Assembly: GCF_002217655.1 (NCBI RefSeq)
Contig: NZ_NEWK01000002.1
Location: 1,179,164 to 1,243,163 of the forward strand
Source: Geobacillus thermocatenulatus
GTDB taxonomy: Bacteria > Bacillota > Bacilli > Bacillales > Anoxybacillaceae
Length of the DNA: 64,000 bases
Direction of reading: 5' to 3'
Under the pieces are notes generated by a model. It was given only the letters and a program-made list of their open reading frames with translations. It did not search any database and was not told the DNA's origin. The translations under genes were made by a program, and so were the position numbers. Numbering within the stretch: the first letter of the stretch is position 1; each line of letters opens with the position of its first letter. Positions 44,801-54,453 of this stretch are shown piece by piece.

Positions 44801-45214
44801 GCCGAGCAATTGCTCGATCGCCTTGTCCACCTCCGATAGTTTATCGGCGAGCACGACCGGCTCGGACCGATGCTCGATCAGGCGGCAAACGGCGCTGCGC
44901 GTCCGCCATTCGTCCACTTTTTTTAAGCTTCGTTCGACTGTATACCGTTTCGCTCCTGCCGCATTTTCCAGCTCAAACGTAAACGAGACAAACAACTCTT
45001 GCTCGGCGTGGTTGATGATCGCCTGCGTGCGGTTGGCCGCCCGCTCGACGCTGCCGAACAAGGCGAGCGTCATGGCGTCTAAAATCGTTGATTTGCCGCT
45101 TCCCGTCGGCCCGAAAATGCCGAACACACCGCCCTCACACAGTGCGGTGAAATCGATCGTCTGCTTTTCACGAAAGCTATGAAGCCCGGCGATCGTCAGC
45201 GAGATCGGCTTCAT
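41870..45214 (-). CDS. sbcC: Exonuclease SbcC (Rad50-like ATPase)
   Basis: A 1114-residue SMC-like ATPase. Walker A is GIFGPTGSGKSTILDAM near residue 35; then a very long coiled coil runs out to the zinc hook EPCPVCGSREHPHP near residue 540 and back; and the C-terminal lobe has STLSGGETFLTSLSLALALS (signature) and FFLDEGFGTLD (Walker B/D-loop). With SbcD it opens hairpins and removes protein-blocked DNA ends. The start overlaps the sbcD stop by four bases. The last codons, GLU-MET-ILE-TGA, lie at the right end of the tnpB element, which seems to have replaced the original stop codon. Confidence 0.95.
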   Translation of the reverse strand: MKPISLTIAGLHSFREKQTIDFTALCEGGVFGIFGPTGSGKSTILDAMTLALFGSVERAANRTQAIINHAEQELFVSFTFELENAAGAKRYTVERSLKKVDEWRTRSAVCRLIEHRSEPVVLADKLSEVDKAIEQLLGLTMEDFTRAVVLPQGKFAEFLSLKGSERRQMLQRLFHLERYGDQLNKKLKDRLAAARQEWEKIEAEKAGLGDASKAALKQAEADVRELAGLFTKRKKELEEVEADVERTKQRWAWQQEKEAVEQELAALHRHEPAIRELEVKKERAEQAERIWPYWEQCEQACRLRAEAFRRYERLARRLEEAQLSYEEAARRYERARQEKAQREPELLVQMERLRQAAQLEQQMEVLGQELTALREERKRLIAQEKAAVRRFEEASVWYERGAKRQRELKEELKQHEEALDRKDEAERAYRQKQHIEQAASAIARVDAQLQQKEAVWRRAKEEKLERERRSAAVGSRLQELFRRMERTYRFVCWRQQDAEKQLYTLQKTMEAERQRAEEARTAQLASALAERLRPGEPCPVCGSREHPHPAAAPNDVQLERLSELEAERKRYEQDWQMIISFKVQLEQLAELAAGHEAPPLFAESRSVEEAVDLTVEVRALGQEVIELKEAVYRVLAQWNEAESARREAEKACQWIAADIEALQVEKQRLEEERRLLEQQWRQMYPFLSLETIDAVYEQLCERENVRRDVQKRLEDSVLFLEEKQRAKEEAAKERSRLETERVRLDSLISAKQQQWNEYERQRGEKAGEGPAAVHLQKAEAEWRQLQNGEQQAYEAWQRAQREYQMLESETKAAKQAWEEGVRREEEALARWRGALLDTMFADAEQVKQAKAEKAQRDEWDETIRRYWRQIEQAEHRLAQLAAAIGGATVSAEQWEAMQRVYAELKGQVEAMTQQLGAAQAKVEELRKKHSRFVELEEKQAELSRRIERYKQLQALLRGNSFVEFMAEEQLEQVTAMASERLQRLTRHRYSLELDSQGGFLIRDDANGGVRRPVSTLSGGETFLTSLSLALALSAQIQLRGEYPLRFFFLDEGFGTLDAELLETVISALEKLHTERLAVGVISHVQEIRHRLPRRLIVEPAEPSGRGTRVWLEMI

Positions 45215-46389
45215 TCTTCCTCCCCTTCCTTCTCTTCTTCCGCCGCCAGCTCCAAAAAGAGGCGGACGAGCTCTTCATCCGGCGTTTGTCCCCCAGTCTG
45301 CCGTTCGTAAAAGCGGTGAAACATTTCTTCAAGTGAAAGCGGCTCGCGGCTCATTTCCATCATCTCTTCCGCCCGATTGGGAAGCACCGGGCGAATGTGG
45401 ACAAATCCGGGATGAAGCTTACGCAGCCGATCAATTTCGTCCATTGTCAACGACTCGGTCACATGGATCTCCAAATCGATCCAGCTTGATCGGTCTCTTC
45501 CTTCCTCACACCAGCGGTATACTTGAGCGAGCCCCTCTGTCGCCTTCCAACGGATGAGCGGTTTGCCGGCAGCGAGCGGTATCTCCGCCACCTTGGCCGC
45601 CCCGCCTGGATGCACGTCAACGACCGTGACTGATTTGGCTTGACCGGCTTCGGAAAAGCTGTACGCCAACGGCGAGCCGGAATAGCGCGCCGCCGTCTGT
45701 GCCTGCTTGACATCCTGCGGCCGGTGCAGATGGCCAAGCGCCACATATTGCGCGGCTTTCGGCAAGCTCTCAGCCGCCACCGTATAAGCGCCGCCGACTT
45801 CAATCGGCCGCTCGGAATCGGACGTACGTCCGCCAGCAACGTAAAGATGGCTCATCGCGATATTGACGGTCTCCGCTGTGAACGAGGCGGCCATCGCCGC
45901 TAATAGGGCGCGGATGCGGTCATCGTACCGATCGCGCATCGTCGTCTCCTTACAGTCGGATGACAACAGCTCAGCAAGGCGCGATTCGGACGGATAGGCC
46001 AATGGAGCAAGCATCATCGTTTCGCCGCGTGATGGAACGTCAATCCGGCAAACAGCCGCTTGCGGGCGGCCGAAAAGAAAAATGTTGTGCGCACACATCA
46101 ACGTCCGGGCAGCGCTGATCCGGTCGGGGTGGTCGTGGTTGCCGCTGATGACTGCCACCGGGCGGCGTCCTTTGTCGGACAGGCGGGCAAGGCTTTCATA
46201 AAACAGTTGTTCCGCAGCCGCCGGCGGATTGACGGAGTCGAATACGTCGCCGGCCACAAGGATGATGTCGATTTGTTCTTTCTTGACAATCTCCACAAGC
46301 TCATCAACAAATGCCTCTTGCTCGGCCATCCGACTCCGTCCCTCGAGCGTTCGCCCCAAATGCCAGTCCGCGGTATGCAAAATCCGCAT
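45211..46389 (-). CDS. sbcD: Exonuclease SbcD (Mre11-like nuclease)
   Basis: A 392-residue metallophosphoesterase. The dinuclear site appears in order: RILHTADWHLG (Asp, His), VAGDVFDSV (Asp), VISGNHDHPDR (Asn, His), then MSHLYVAGG and YVALGHLHRPQ (His pair). The C-terminal capping domain follows. The ATG at 46389 with GGGGGGAAAGAGAGA is the correct start; a longer frame exists. Overlaps sbcC and follows addA at 20 bp, giving a repair operon addB-addA-sbcD-sbcC. Confidence 0.93.
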   Translation of the reverse strand: MRILHTADWHLGRTLEGRSRMAEQEAFVDELVEIVKKEQIDIILVAGDVFDSVNPPAAAEQLFYESLARLSDKGRRPVAVISGNHDHPDRISAARTLMCAHNIFLFGRPQAAVCRIDVPSRGETMMLAPLAYPSESRLAELLSSDCKETTMRDRYDDRIRALLAAMAASFTAETVNIAMSHLYVAGGRTSDSERPIEVGGAYTVAAESLPKAAQYVALGHLHRPQDVKQAQTAARYSGSPLAYSFSEAGQAKSVTVVDVHPGGAAKVAEIPLAAGKPLIRWKATEGLAQVYRWCEEGRDRSSWIDLEIHVTESLTMDEIDRLRKLHPGFVHIRPVLPNRAEEMMEMSREPLSLEEMFHRFYERQTGGQTPDEELVRLFLELAAEEEKEGEEE

Positions 46390-46409
46390 TCTCTCTTTCC
46401 CCCCTTGCA

Positions 46410-49400
46410 TCACTCCACAGCCACAACAAACCCGCCGTCAAACGAATACAAATAGCATTCCGCCACCGGCGCACGCCAAATTTGCTCGATGGCCCGCCGG
46501 TACAAGCGCATTTGCGTCCCGTAGCGGCCGAGCAAAAAACGAGCCGCTTCTTCCTCTTGCCCAGCAAAACGGTGGACGACTTCATCTGTTTTATAGTCAA
46601 TCATCACATAGCCGCATTCGTCGGCAAACACGCAGTCGATCACCCCTTGCACGAGGACGCGCCGGCCGCTTTCCGCCCCTTCGCCGCCGTACAGTTCAGC
46701 CGCTTTAAGCCCCAAGCTGAACGGCACTTCACGGTGCACTTCGCGGGCGGCGCAAAGGCGGCGGCCAAGATCTGCAGTGAAAAAGGCAGCGATGGCCGCT
46801 GGATCGACCGCCTCGGCTTGTTCTGCCGACAGCAGCTCTTTTTTGACAAGGCGGACGATCTGACTGCGGATCGACGATTCATCAAGCGGCGCCTGCAAAT
46901 CAAGATGGCGCATGACGATATGGAGCGCCGTCCCTTTTTCGGCCGGCGTCAATGTTTTCTCCTGCATGAAACGCGGCCGAGAAAACACCGGAGCCGTCCC
47001 TTGTCGCGGCCGCCATTCGTCCGCTTGCTCGCCAAAGAGCGCGCGATGTTCTTTCAGTTCTGACACCGATTGCTTGGCGCGCACGGCCGTTTCTTTCTCA
47101 TACGAATACCGCCACAACAAGCGGCGTTTGACCTCCTTCTGCCACCCTCCTTCTACGGGAACGGGTCGTCCTTGTTCGAGGGCAAGAAGCACGCCGCCAT
47201 CCATCTCCTCCCTCGCAGCCTCTGCGCCGCGCAAATCGGCGGCCGGCACGATGGCGACACGCCATACAGACGGGTGAGAGGCGACCTCTTCAGGCGCCTT
47301 CGTTCCCGCAAGCGCCCCCCCATCCCGATGACGGATGAGCGCCCGGCCGATCCAATCCAAGTAGGAGCGGGCCGAAGCCCGCACATCGTCGGGGAGAAGC
47401 CAGCCGCGTTCCGAAGCAGCGCTTTTCCATTTTTCAATCTCCTTGGCCGCATCGTTGACCGACGCCAACAAATACAGCTTCTCTTTTGCCCTTGTGAGCG
47501 CGACATACAAAATGCGCATCTCCTCAGCGAGCAGTTCAAGCCGCTTTTTCGTTTGGATGGAAAGCAGCGGCAGCGTCGGATAACTGATGCGCAGCCGCGG
47601 GTGGACAAAGCGGGCGGCAAAGCCCAGCTCTTTATCAAGCAAATAGGGGTGATGCAAATCGCGCGTATGAAACGAACGAGCAAGCCCGGCGAGAAACACG
47701 ATCGGAAATTCCAATCCTTTGCTGCTGTGAATCGTCATGATGCGCACGACGTCTTCTTGATCGCCGAGCGGCCGGGCCGCCCCTAAATCGTCGCCGCGCT
47801 CTTGCAGCCGCTCGATGAAGCGAAGGAAGCGAAACAAGCCGCGAAACGACGTCGACTCGTACTGCCGCGCGCGGTCGTACAAAGCGCGCAAGTTCGCCTG
47901 CCGTTGCCTGCCGCCCGGCAGTGCGCCAACAAAATCGTAAAATTGCGTATCGCGGTACAGCTGCCAAATGAGATCAGCTAATGAGCGGCGGCGCGCCATC
48001 GTACGCCAGCCCTCGAGCCGCTCTAAGAAAGCCGCCGCTTTCCTTTGGGCGTTGGCCTCCTCTTTTGTTTCCGCCGGCTTTTGCCGAAACGAACAGAGCG
48101 CTTCATAAAACGTGCCTTTTGGATCGGCGAGGCGAATCATGGCGAGCTCATTCTCGTCAAAACGAAAGAGCGGCGACCGGAGCACCGCGGCGAGCGGAAT
48201 GTCTTGGTGCGGGTTGTCGATCACTTTTAACAGGGAGAGCATGATCGAAATTTCCGTCGCCTGAAAATAGCCGGATGACAAATCCGCGGCCGCCGGGATG
48301 CCTTGCGCTTGCAACTGCTCGATCATCTGAGGCGCATTCGTCATCGAGCGGACAAGGATGACAATGTCACGGTACATGGCGCGCCGCGGCTGCCCGCTCG
48401 AACGATCGTATACATAAAACGGAGCGGAAACGATCTCTTTGATTTTTTTCGCCATCAGCCGCGCCTCGAGCTCCGCCGCTTCCCATTCAGCCGCTTCCTC
48501 TTCGTCCTCTTCCGCCGCACGCTGCCGGTTGATGATCATGACTTCCGGCGCCGCATCCTCCCCTTCCGGGTAATCGGCGCCGTATTTCAGCTGCGCCGCT
48601 TCGTCGTAAACCATTTCGCCGACGGTTTCCCCCATAAGTTGCGCAAACAGAAAATTCGTCCCGTCAAGCACTTCGCGGCGGCTGCGGAAGTTGCTCGCGA
48701 GGTCGATTTTCATCCCCCCTTCTTCCCCATCGGCGGTGAATCGTTTGTATTTGTCCAAAAACAGCATCGGCTCGGCAAGGCGGAATCGGTAAATCGACTG
48801 TTTCACGTCGCCGACCATAAACAAATTGCCTGTTCGTTCGCTTCCTTTTTTTACCATCCGCAAAATCGCTTCTTGAACGAGGTTCGTATCTTGATACTCG
48901 TCAACAAGCACTTCATCAAACTGCGCCTGGTATTCCAAGGCGGCGGAGGAAGGCTGCCATTCGCCCGTTTCCGGATCGCGCCGCCGCAAAATATGCAAAC
49001 AATAATGTTCCAAGTCAGAAAAATCAACGATTCCTTTTTCCCGTTTCGCCGCTTGGAACATGACGGCAAAACGGCGGACAAGGTTAGCGATCGTTTCAAC
49101 GATCGGCTTCATTTCCCTCATATGGCGGAGCCAAACGGATGGATCGAGCGAAAACACATTGTCGCGCAGCGCCTCCACTTTCTTTTTCGCCTGATCACGC
49201 AGCGATTTGGCTTCGTCGATCAGCCGCTCGTCATAGTCCTTGCCGCGGCAGGCCGGCAGCCGCCCAAACGACAGCGCCTTTAGCGCGCGATGCAGCTCGG
49301 CCCACGGCCCGGAAAGTTGCGCCTCTAACTTGGCGATCATCTCCAGATCTTCGCATAGCCGCTCGGCATACGGCCGCGGCCCGCTCGGTTCTTCGGCGAG

Positions 49401-50138
49401 CTCAAGCGCCCTTCGGATCAGCCGTTTGGCCGCCGCCAGCTCCATCGCGGCATGTTGCGCGATATAGCGGGCTGCTGGCAGCGTCTTGATATCCGTCCGT
49501 TCATCGACGTCATACATCGAGGCCAAACCGGCCAACCATTCATCTGGTTCCGGATGGGAGCGGGAAAATTCATAAAGGGCGACAATCATCTCCTGCAGCT
49601 CGGCGTCGCTCCGGTCGCCCGTATAGGCATCCACGACGGCGAAAAACCGCTCGTTGTCCGGCTTTCCGTATTCCTCCTCAAGCAGCTCTTCAAGGACATC
49701 CTCTTTCAACAGCTCGATTTCCGTTTCATCCGCGATGCGAAACGACGGATCCAAATCGAGCAAATAGTAATATTTGCGAATGACATCCAAACAAAAGGAA
49801 TGGAGCGTCGAGATCGCGGCGCGGGGAAGCAGGCTGAGCTGGCGCCGCAAATGGAGCGAATGCGGACGCTTGGCCAATTCCCGCTCGAGCGCCTCACCGA
49901 TTCTTGCTTTCATCTCCGCGGCTGCCGCATTGGTAAAGGTAACGACAAGCAGCCGGTCGATATCGACCGCTCCTTCTTCCGCCGTCACTTTTTGAATGAT
50001 CCGCTCGACAAGAACGGCCGTTTTCCCGGATCCGGCCGCCGCGGCGACAAGAATGTCTCGGCCACCCGCGGCGATCGCCTTCCATTGTTCATCCGTCCAT
50101 CGGCTCCCAGCCGGCTTCGGGCGAATCGTGGCGTTCAT
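46410..50138 (-). CDS. addA: Helicase-nuclease AddA
   Basis: A 1242-residue UvrD-like helicase plus nuclease. Walker A is ILVAAAAGSGKTAVLVERII near residue 35. Motif II lies around VLVDEYQDTN, motif VI around RILYVALTRAKEKLYL, and the C-terminal RecB-type nuclease has the catalytic VMIDYKTDEVV. With AddB it degrades broken ends until a Chi site, then loads RecA. The start directly follows the addB stop, with GGAAGGA upstream. Length is normal for Bacillaceae AddA. Confidence 0.95.
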   Translation of the reverse strand: MNATIRPKPAGSRWTDEQWKAIAAGGRDILVAAAAGSGKTAVLVERIIQKVTAEEGAVDIDRLLVVTFTNAAAAEMKARIGEALERELAKRPHSLHLRRQLSLLPRAAISTLHSFCLDVIRKYYYLLDLDPSFRIADETEIELLKEDVLEELLEEEYGKPDNERFFAVVDAYTGDRSDAELQEMIVALYEFSRSHPEPDEWLAGLASMYDVDERTDIKTLPAARYIAQHAAMELAAAKRLIRRALELAEEPSGPRPYAERLCEDLEMIAKLEAQLSGPWAELHRALKALSFGRLPACRGKDYDERLIDEAKSLRDQAKKKVEALRDNVFSLDPSVWLRHMREMKPIVETIANLVRRFAVMFQAAKREKGIVDFSDLEHYCLHILRRRDPETGEWQPSSAALEYQAQFDEVLVDEYQDTNLVQEAILRMVKKGSERTGNLFMVGDVKQSIYRFRLAEPMLFLDKYKRFTADGEEGGMKIDLASNFRSRREVLDGTNFLFAQLMGETVGEMVYDEAAQLKYGADYPEGEDAAPEVMIINRQRAAEEDEEEAAEWEAAELEARLMAKKIKEIVSAPFYVYDRSSGQPRRAMYRDIVILVRSMTNAPQMIEQLQAQGIPAAADLSSGYFQATEISIMLSLLKVIDNPHQDIPLAAVLRSPLFRFDENELAMIRLADPKGTFYEALCSFRQKPAETKEEANAQRKAAAFLERLEGWRTMARRRSLADLIWQLYRDTQFYDFVGALPGGRQRQANLRALYDRARQYESTSFRGLFRFLRFIERLQERGDDLGAARPLGDQEDVVRIMTIHSSKGLEFPIVFLAGLARSFHTRDLHHPYLLDKELGFAARFVHPRLRISYPTLPLLSIQTKKRLELLAEEMRILYVALTRAKEKLYLLASVNDAAKEIEKWKSAASERGWLLPDDVRASARSYLDWIGRALIRHRDGGALAGTKAPEEVASHPSVWRVAIVPAADLRGAEAAREEMDGGVLLALEQGRPVPVEGGWQKEVKRRLLWRYSYEKETAVRAKQSVSELKEHRALFGEQADEWRPRQGTAPVFSRPRFMQEKTLTPAEKGTALHIVMRHLDLQAPLDESSIRSQIVRLVKKELLSAEQAEAVDPAAIAAFFTADLGRRLCAAREVHREVPFSLGLKAAELYGGEGAESGRRVLVQGVIDCVFADECGYVMIDYKTDEVVHRFAGQEEEAARFLLGRYGTQMRLYRRAIEQIWRAPVAECYLYSFDGGFVVAVE

Positions 50139-53100
50139 TTATCCTTCCTTCCCTTCCGCTAGTTTTTCGATGACCGCTTCCTTCGTTTGCGGGGCAAGCT
50201 TCCGGTATTCGTTGCCGGAGAGTGCCTCATCAAATTGGCAGACCGGTTTGAAGACGCAAAACTCGCACGCTGTTTTATCTTTCAACTTGTACGGGGCGAT
50301 CGACACGACGCCGTCGGCGATTTGCCCGCCGATGTCGATGAACAAACGGCGGACATGCTGGCGGAGCGCGGCAAAGTCGGATGGACTCGCCACCGACGAA
50401 CGCGAATGGATCGATCCGCTTTTCGTAAGCTGAGCGGGCACAATCAGCGACCATTGTCCGTCTTCCGTTCGGTTGTCCATCAACCGGATCGCCTCGACGT
50501 CAGCGAGCAACAGTCCGCGCATCCGAAACGGTTCAAGCAGCTTTTTCGCCATTTCCACCTCATCATCCACCCATTGCTTCGCTTGAACGATCGGATTGTG
50601 GATGTGAAAATAAAGCACCCCGGCTGGCAAGGCCGGCTGGCCGACGAGCTGTTCGGCATACGTCAGCACGATGTCCAGGTAGGTGAACATTTGCAGCGCC
50701 AGGCCGTAATATACTTCCGTCAAATCGAGCGTTTTCGCGCTCGATTTGTAATCGATGATGCGAAGAAGCACCCCTTGGCTGCTTTCCGCCTTGTCGACGC
50801 GGTCGATCCGTCCGACGAGCTCCATCACTGTGCCATCGCGAAGCCGAAACCGAAGCGGCGGCAGGTCGCCATTGGGGCCGAATGACAGCTCAAGTCCGAT
50901 CGGAACGAAACCGCTCGCCCGCGCATGCTCACTTAACACATGGGTTGTACGGGCAACGACGTGTTTCAATTTTCGTTTCATATATTCATAGCGATGAGAG
51001 CTTGAGAGCACTTGCTGCTGGATAAGCGGGGCGATTCGCTCGACCGCTTCGGCCGACAGCCGTTCACAGTCTGATCTTGACAGTTCGCGCCAATCAAGAT
51101 GCTGTTCACGCAGCCGGTCAGCGATTTGCTTGATGGCGGCATGGAACAATTGCCCAACATCCGGCGCCTCAAGTCGGAAAACGTTGCGCTCTTTCAACCG
51201 CAGCCCGTGCGATGCGAAATGGGCGTACGGGCATTTTTGAAACTGCTCCATGCGCGAGACGCTCGCCTGAATTTTTTTGCCGTACAGCCGCTGGCTCCAC
51301 TGTTTTTTGAGCGGCGTCGCTCCGTTTGTATAAAAGAGCGCGGAGACGGCATGCCGCACCGGCTCCTTCCAGTCCCGATGGCCGATGAACGTGTTATATA
51401 CATCCCACCAAAGCGGATCGATGCCGTAGTTGCGCTTCCATGCTCGAAGCTGGCTGATCAAATACGTTTGCGTCGCCCGCGGCGCGGTCACGAACGCCTC
51501 TGCTTTTTCTGCCGGGGCGTCGAACGGGTCGTTGCCGCACAGATGCACCGGCGCATGCGGAAACAGTTCCGTAAGCTGCTTGATGAGCGGCGACGGCATC
51601 AATGCTTTCCCTTCCCTATCAGCAAGCGGATATGTAACATACAGCCGCCGGCTCGGACAAACAAGTGCCAAGTAGACAAAAAACGGGTCATAAAACAGCT
51701 GCTCCCGCCCCCCTGGGGCGAGCGCCACCCCCAACTCACGCAGCTGCTCGCGCTCCACTTCCGCCATCAGCCCGTCTTCCTTCACTTTCGCTGGAATCAC
51801 GCCATCGTTGGCGCCGATGACGAACGCATACTTGATGTCAATTAAACGAGAGCGATCAAGCTGAGCGACGATCACCTGGTCCATCGCCGGCGGCACAAGG
51901 GAGAATTCCAATCGATCGAGCCCGGCCTCGATAATCTTGACAAACTCAGCGAGCGGCAGCGATTCTGTCCCGAGCATTTCTACATATTGGTCAAGCAAAT
52001 CGACGACGGCGTTCCACGCCTGTTCATGCTGGCGCGCTTCAACGAGGCGGCCGTCCGCTTCCGCTTGTGCGCTCATTTTCTCTAGTTTTTTTGGAATCTG
52101 CAATTCTTCCAAAAACAGATATAATGCCATACAAAACCCGCGTCCGTCCTCCGCCCGGCGCAGACGGCGCTCCAACCGGCGAAGCGGAGCGGCCAACGCC
52201 TCGCGCCATTCATTGAGCATGTCCTCAAACTGCCGCTCTTCGTCCGTTTGTGGTACGTTCAAACCGTCAAGCGCCTGATAGCGCCGATACGCCCAGCGCT
52301 CATTGTTTGTCCACTTATCCCCTTTGATTCCGTAAGCAAGCACATAGTTTTCGAGCTTGTCGGCCGCCTCGCGCCACATGTGCAGATCGCCGTCCGTTGG
52401 AAAAAGCAAATCCGTTTTCACCGCCCGAAACACCGCTTCATATCGCCAACGCGTCACGACCGTCTCTAAGGCAGCGCGCACGAGTTCAATGAGCGGGTGG
52501 TGGTGCATCGGTTCTTTTTCATCCATAAAATACGGGATCCCAAAATCAAAAAACACCGTTTTCACCAGATCGCGATACGCCTCCGTCTGGCGGATGATCA
52601 GCGCAATGTCGCAATAGCGCGCCCCTTCATCGCGGGCAAGGCGAACGATCTCCCGGGCGACTGCTTCAATCTCTGCGCGGCGGTTGGCCGCTTCATAAAG
52701 ATGGATGGCATCGGTCGTCGTCTCGTATGGCGACAGGGGGCGTCGGTGAAATTGCGCCTCAAGATGAACGAGCGCCCTGTCTTCATGGCGTCGGTTGGCC
52801 GAAAGCACGATCGGCTCTTCGATCGCAATGTCATTGCTTAGCGCCAACTCCCTCAGCTGGCGGTACGTTTGCGCCGGCAAATAAAAGAGATGAAGTTCGT
52901 CCGGCATTCCGTCGTCATACGGGCGGTCGATCGTCAAACAAACGGTGACGCGCCGGCAATGGCGAAGAAGCTGTTCGATGATCATATATTCTTGCGGCGC
53001 GAAATGATGAAAGCCGTCGATGTAAATATCGGCATCCCGCAAATAACTTGAGCGCGGAATATGCTCAGCGAGCAAGCGCAAATAATCTTCCGAATCAAGA

Positions 53101-53657
53101 TAGTGGCCGATAAGACTCCGCTCAAGTTCCTCATACACAAGCGCGACATCTCTCAACTTGTCAGCGAGCAAGCGGCGGCCCGGTTGATCGGGCCCATCCT
53201 CGAACGCCTCAGCATGTCGGCGGAGTTCGCCCGGCGTCAGGCAATACCGTTTGCATTCGGTGATCATTTCGTTCAGCTGCTCGATAAACCCATGTTTGTC
53301 CGCCGCGCGGCCAAACAGTTTCAGCTCTTGTTTGCGTTGCTCAATAATTTTGCGGATCATCATCTGCACGCCAACATCATGAATGTGGTACCGGGTCATG
53401 CCGCCTGTTTCCTGCAGCACGCGCCAAGCGAGACGGGTGAAGCTGAACACTTGGGCGCGAATCATCCCGCCCACTCCCTCGGTATGGATCAACGCGTATT
53501 CGCATTGAAATGTCATTTGCTCCGGAACGAGATAGACGATCGCCCTTCCTTTTGGATCCTCTTGCAACTGGCGGCGAATTTCTTCGAGGCAGACGGCCGT
53601 TTTCCCACTTCCTGACCGTCCGAGCAAAAACCGCAGCGACATTGTATCCACCACCAT
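50139..53657 (-). CDS. addB: Helicase-nuclease AddB
   Basis: A 1172-residue AddB. FLLGRSGSGKTAVCLEEI is the Walker A of its single ATP site, near residue 15. The C-terminal nuclease has IIDYKSSAKTLDLTEVYYG, and the iron-sulfur cluster ligands are a distant Cys (FQKCPYAHF) plus C-x2-C-x5-C in ACEFCVFKPVCQF, as in B. subtilis AddB. First gene of the repair operon. Start at 53657 has AAAGGA with 5-base spacing; the ATG at 53642 (MSLRFLLG) aligns better with B. subtilis AddB and is possible. Confidence 0.94.
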   Translation of the reverse strand: MVVDTMSLRFLLGRSGSGKTAVCLEEIRRQLQEDPKGRAIVYLVPEQMTFQCEYALIHTEGVGGMIRAQVFSFTRLAWRVLQETGGMTRYHIHDVGVQMMIRKIIEQRKQELKLFGRAADKHGFIEQLNEMITECKRYCLTPGELRRHAEAFEDGPDQPGRRLLADKLRDVALVYEELERSLIGHYLDSEDYLRLLAEHIPRSSYLRDADIYIDGFHHFAPQEYMIIEQLLRHCRRVTVCLTIDRPYDDGMPDELHLFYLPAQTYRQLRELALSNDIAIEEPIVLSANRRHEDRALVHLEAQFHRRPLSPYETTTDAIHLYEAANRRAEIEAVAREIVRLARDEGARYCDIALIIRQTEAYRDLVKTVFFDFGIPYFMDEKEPMHHHPLIELVRAALETVVTRWRYEAVFRAVKTDLLFPTDGDLHMWREAADKLENYVLAYGIKGDKWTNNERWAYRRYQALDGLNVPQTDEERQFEDMLNEWREALAAPLRRLERRLRRAEDGRGFCMALYLFLEELQIPKKLEKMSAQAEADGRLVEARQHEQAWNAVVDLLDQYVEMLGTESLPLAEFVKIIEAGLDRLEFSLVPPAMDQVIVAQLDRSRLIDIKYAFVIGANDGVIPAKVKEDGLMAEVEREQLRELGVALAPGGREQLFYDPFFVYLALVCPSRRLYVTYPLADREGKALMPSPLIKQLTELFPHAPVHLCGNDPFDAPAEKAEAFVTAPRATQTYLISQLRAWKRNYGIDPLWWDVYNTFIGHRDWKEPVRHAVSALFYTNGATPLKKQWSQRLYGKKIQASVSRMEQFQKCPYAHFASHGLRLKERNVFRLEAPDVGQLFHAAIKQIADRLREQHLDWRELSRSDCERLSAEAVERIAPLIQQQVLSSSHRYEYMKRKLKHVVARTTHVLSEHARASGFVPIGLELSFGPNGDLPPLRFRLRDGTVMELVGRIDRVDKAESSQGVLLRIIDYKSSAKTLDLTEVYYGLALQMFTYLDIVLTYAEQLVGQPALPAGVLYFHIHNPIVQAKQWVDDEVEMAKKLLEPFRMRGLLLADVEAIRLMDNRTEDGQWSLIVPAQLTKSGSIHSRSSVASPSDFAALRQHVRRLFIDIGGQIADGVVSIAPYKLKDKTACEFCVFKPVCQFDEALSGNEYRKLAPQTKEAVIEKLAEGKEG

Positions 53658-53849
53658 TCGTTTCCTTTATTTGTTTTATTTTAGCACGTATGTTCGCTTT
53701 TGGGAAGAAAAAAAACGCCCTTCGGCTGCGGGTTATATAGAGGCAATCTGAAACGTTAACGTTTGTTTCTTTTTGTGGAGCCAGCCGACATGTCAGCGAC
53801 TGTCGGACGACTGAACAACCTCGCTTCGAAGGATCCATTTATTGGTCTC

Positions 53850-53898
53850 TGAAGCTTCACTTCGTTATAGAAGCGGAAGACTTCTTTCGAGATTAAGG
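53850..53898 (-). mobile_element. Decayed palindromic element end, copy C
   Basis: Read on the minus strand, TTTAA at 53903-53899 is followed by CCTTAATCTCGAAAGAAG and CTTCCGCTTC...GAAGTGAAGC. This matches, with several changes, the left end of copies A and B (CATCTTTCCGAAAGAAG, hairpin with TTCTAAACGAAGTG). Only the left end is recognisable; the stretch 53741-53850 behind it has no gene. It directly follows the signal peptidase stop codon. Confidence 0.55.
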
Positions 53899-54453
53899 TT
53901 AAAATTGAAAGGCGAACTGTTTAAACGGCCAGTAGCGAAAGTCCACCTTGCCGACAATTTGGTTGATTTTGACAAACCCAAAATGGCGGCTGTCCCAGCT
54001 GCTAAGCCGGTTGTCGCCAAGAACGAAAATGCAGCCGGGAGGCACCCGTGTTTTCCCGGTCACCTCCTCAAGCGTAAAATCCCCGGTCAGCCTGCCGTCA
54101 AGCAGCTTTTGCTTATAAGGGCGCAAATACGGTTCGTCAACTTTTTTTCCGTTGACATACAAGATGTCATTTTTGTACGCGATCCGATCGCCAGGCAGGC
54201 CGATCACCCGCTTGACGTAATCTTCCTTTTTGTTGGCGTGAAAAACGATAATGTCGAACCGGCGAATAGGCCCGATGTCGTAGGAAAGCTTATTGACGAT
54301 CAACAAATTGCCGCTCTCTAGCGTCGGCATCATCGATTTTCCTTCCACCACGTAATTGCTGAACACGAACAACCGAAGCGTGGCGACAACGCAAACGGCA
54401 ACAAACCATGGCCATCGGCGGCCTCGTTTTTCTTTTTCCTTTTGCTTTGTCAC
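53899..54453 (-). CDS. Type I signal peptidase
   Basis: A 184-residue Sip/LepB enzyme, normal for Bacillus SipS/SipV. A single N-terminal TM (RRWPWFVAVCVVATLRLFVF) anchors it. The catalytic Ser is in YVVEGKSMMPTL and Lys in EDYVKRVIGLPGD; boxes C-E are VNGKKVDEPYL, GCIFVLGDNR and SWDSRHFG. It removes signal peptides at the outer membrane face. GTG start (54453) overlaps the TVP38 stop as GTGA. The arrangement TVP38-sip-addB matches B. subtilis yhjE-sipV. Longer in-frame starts are not needed. Confidence 0.9.
   Translation of the reverse strand: MTKQKEKEKRGRRWPWFVAVCVVATLRLFVFSNYVVEGKSMMPTLESGNLLIVNKLSYDIGPIRRFDIIVFHANKKEDYVKRVIGLPGDRIAYKNDILYVNGKKVDEPYLRPYKQKLLDGRLTGDFTLEEVTGKTRVPPGCIFVLGDNRLSSWDSRHFGFVKINQIVGKVDFRYWPFKQFAFQF

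Noticed and set aside
53690-53760. A possible terminator (AACGCCC...GGGTT) behind addB
   Set aside because: The pairing is short and mismatched on both strands; not enough to annotate.
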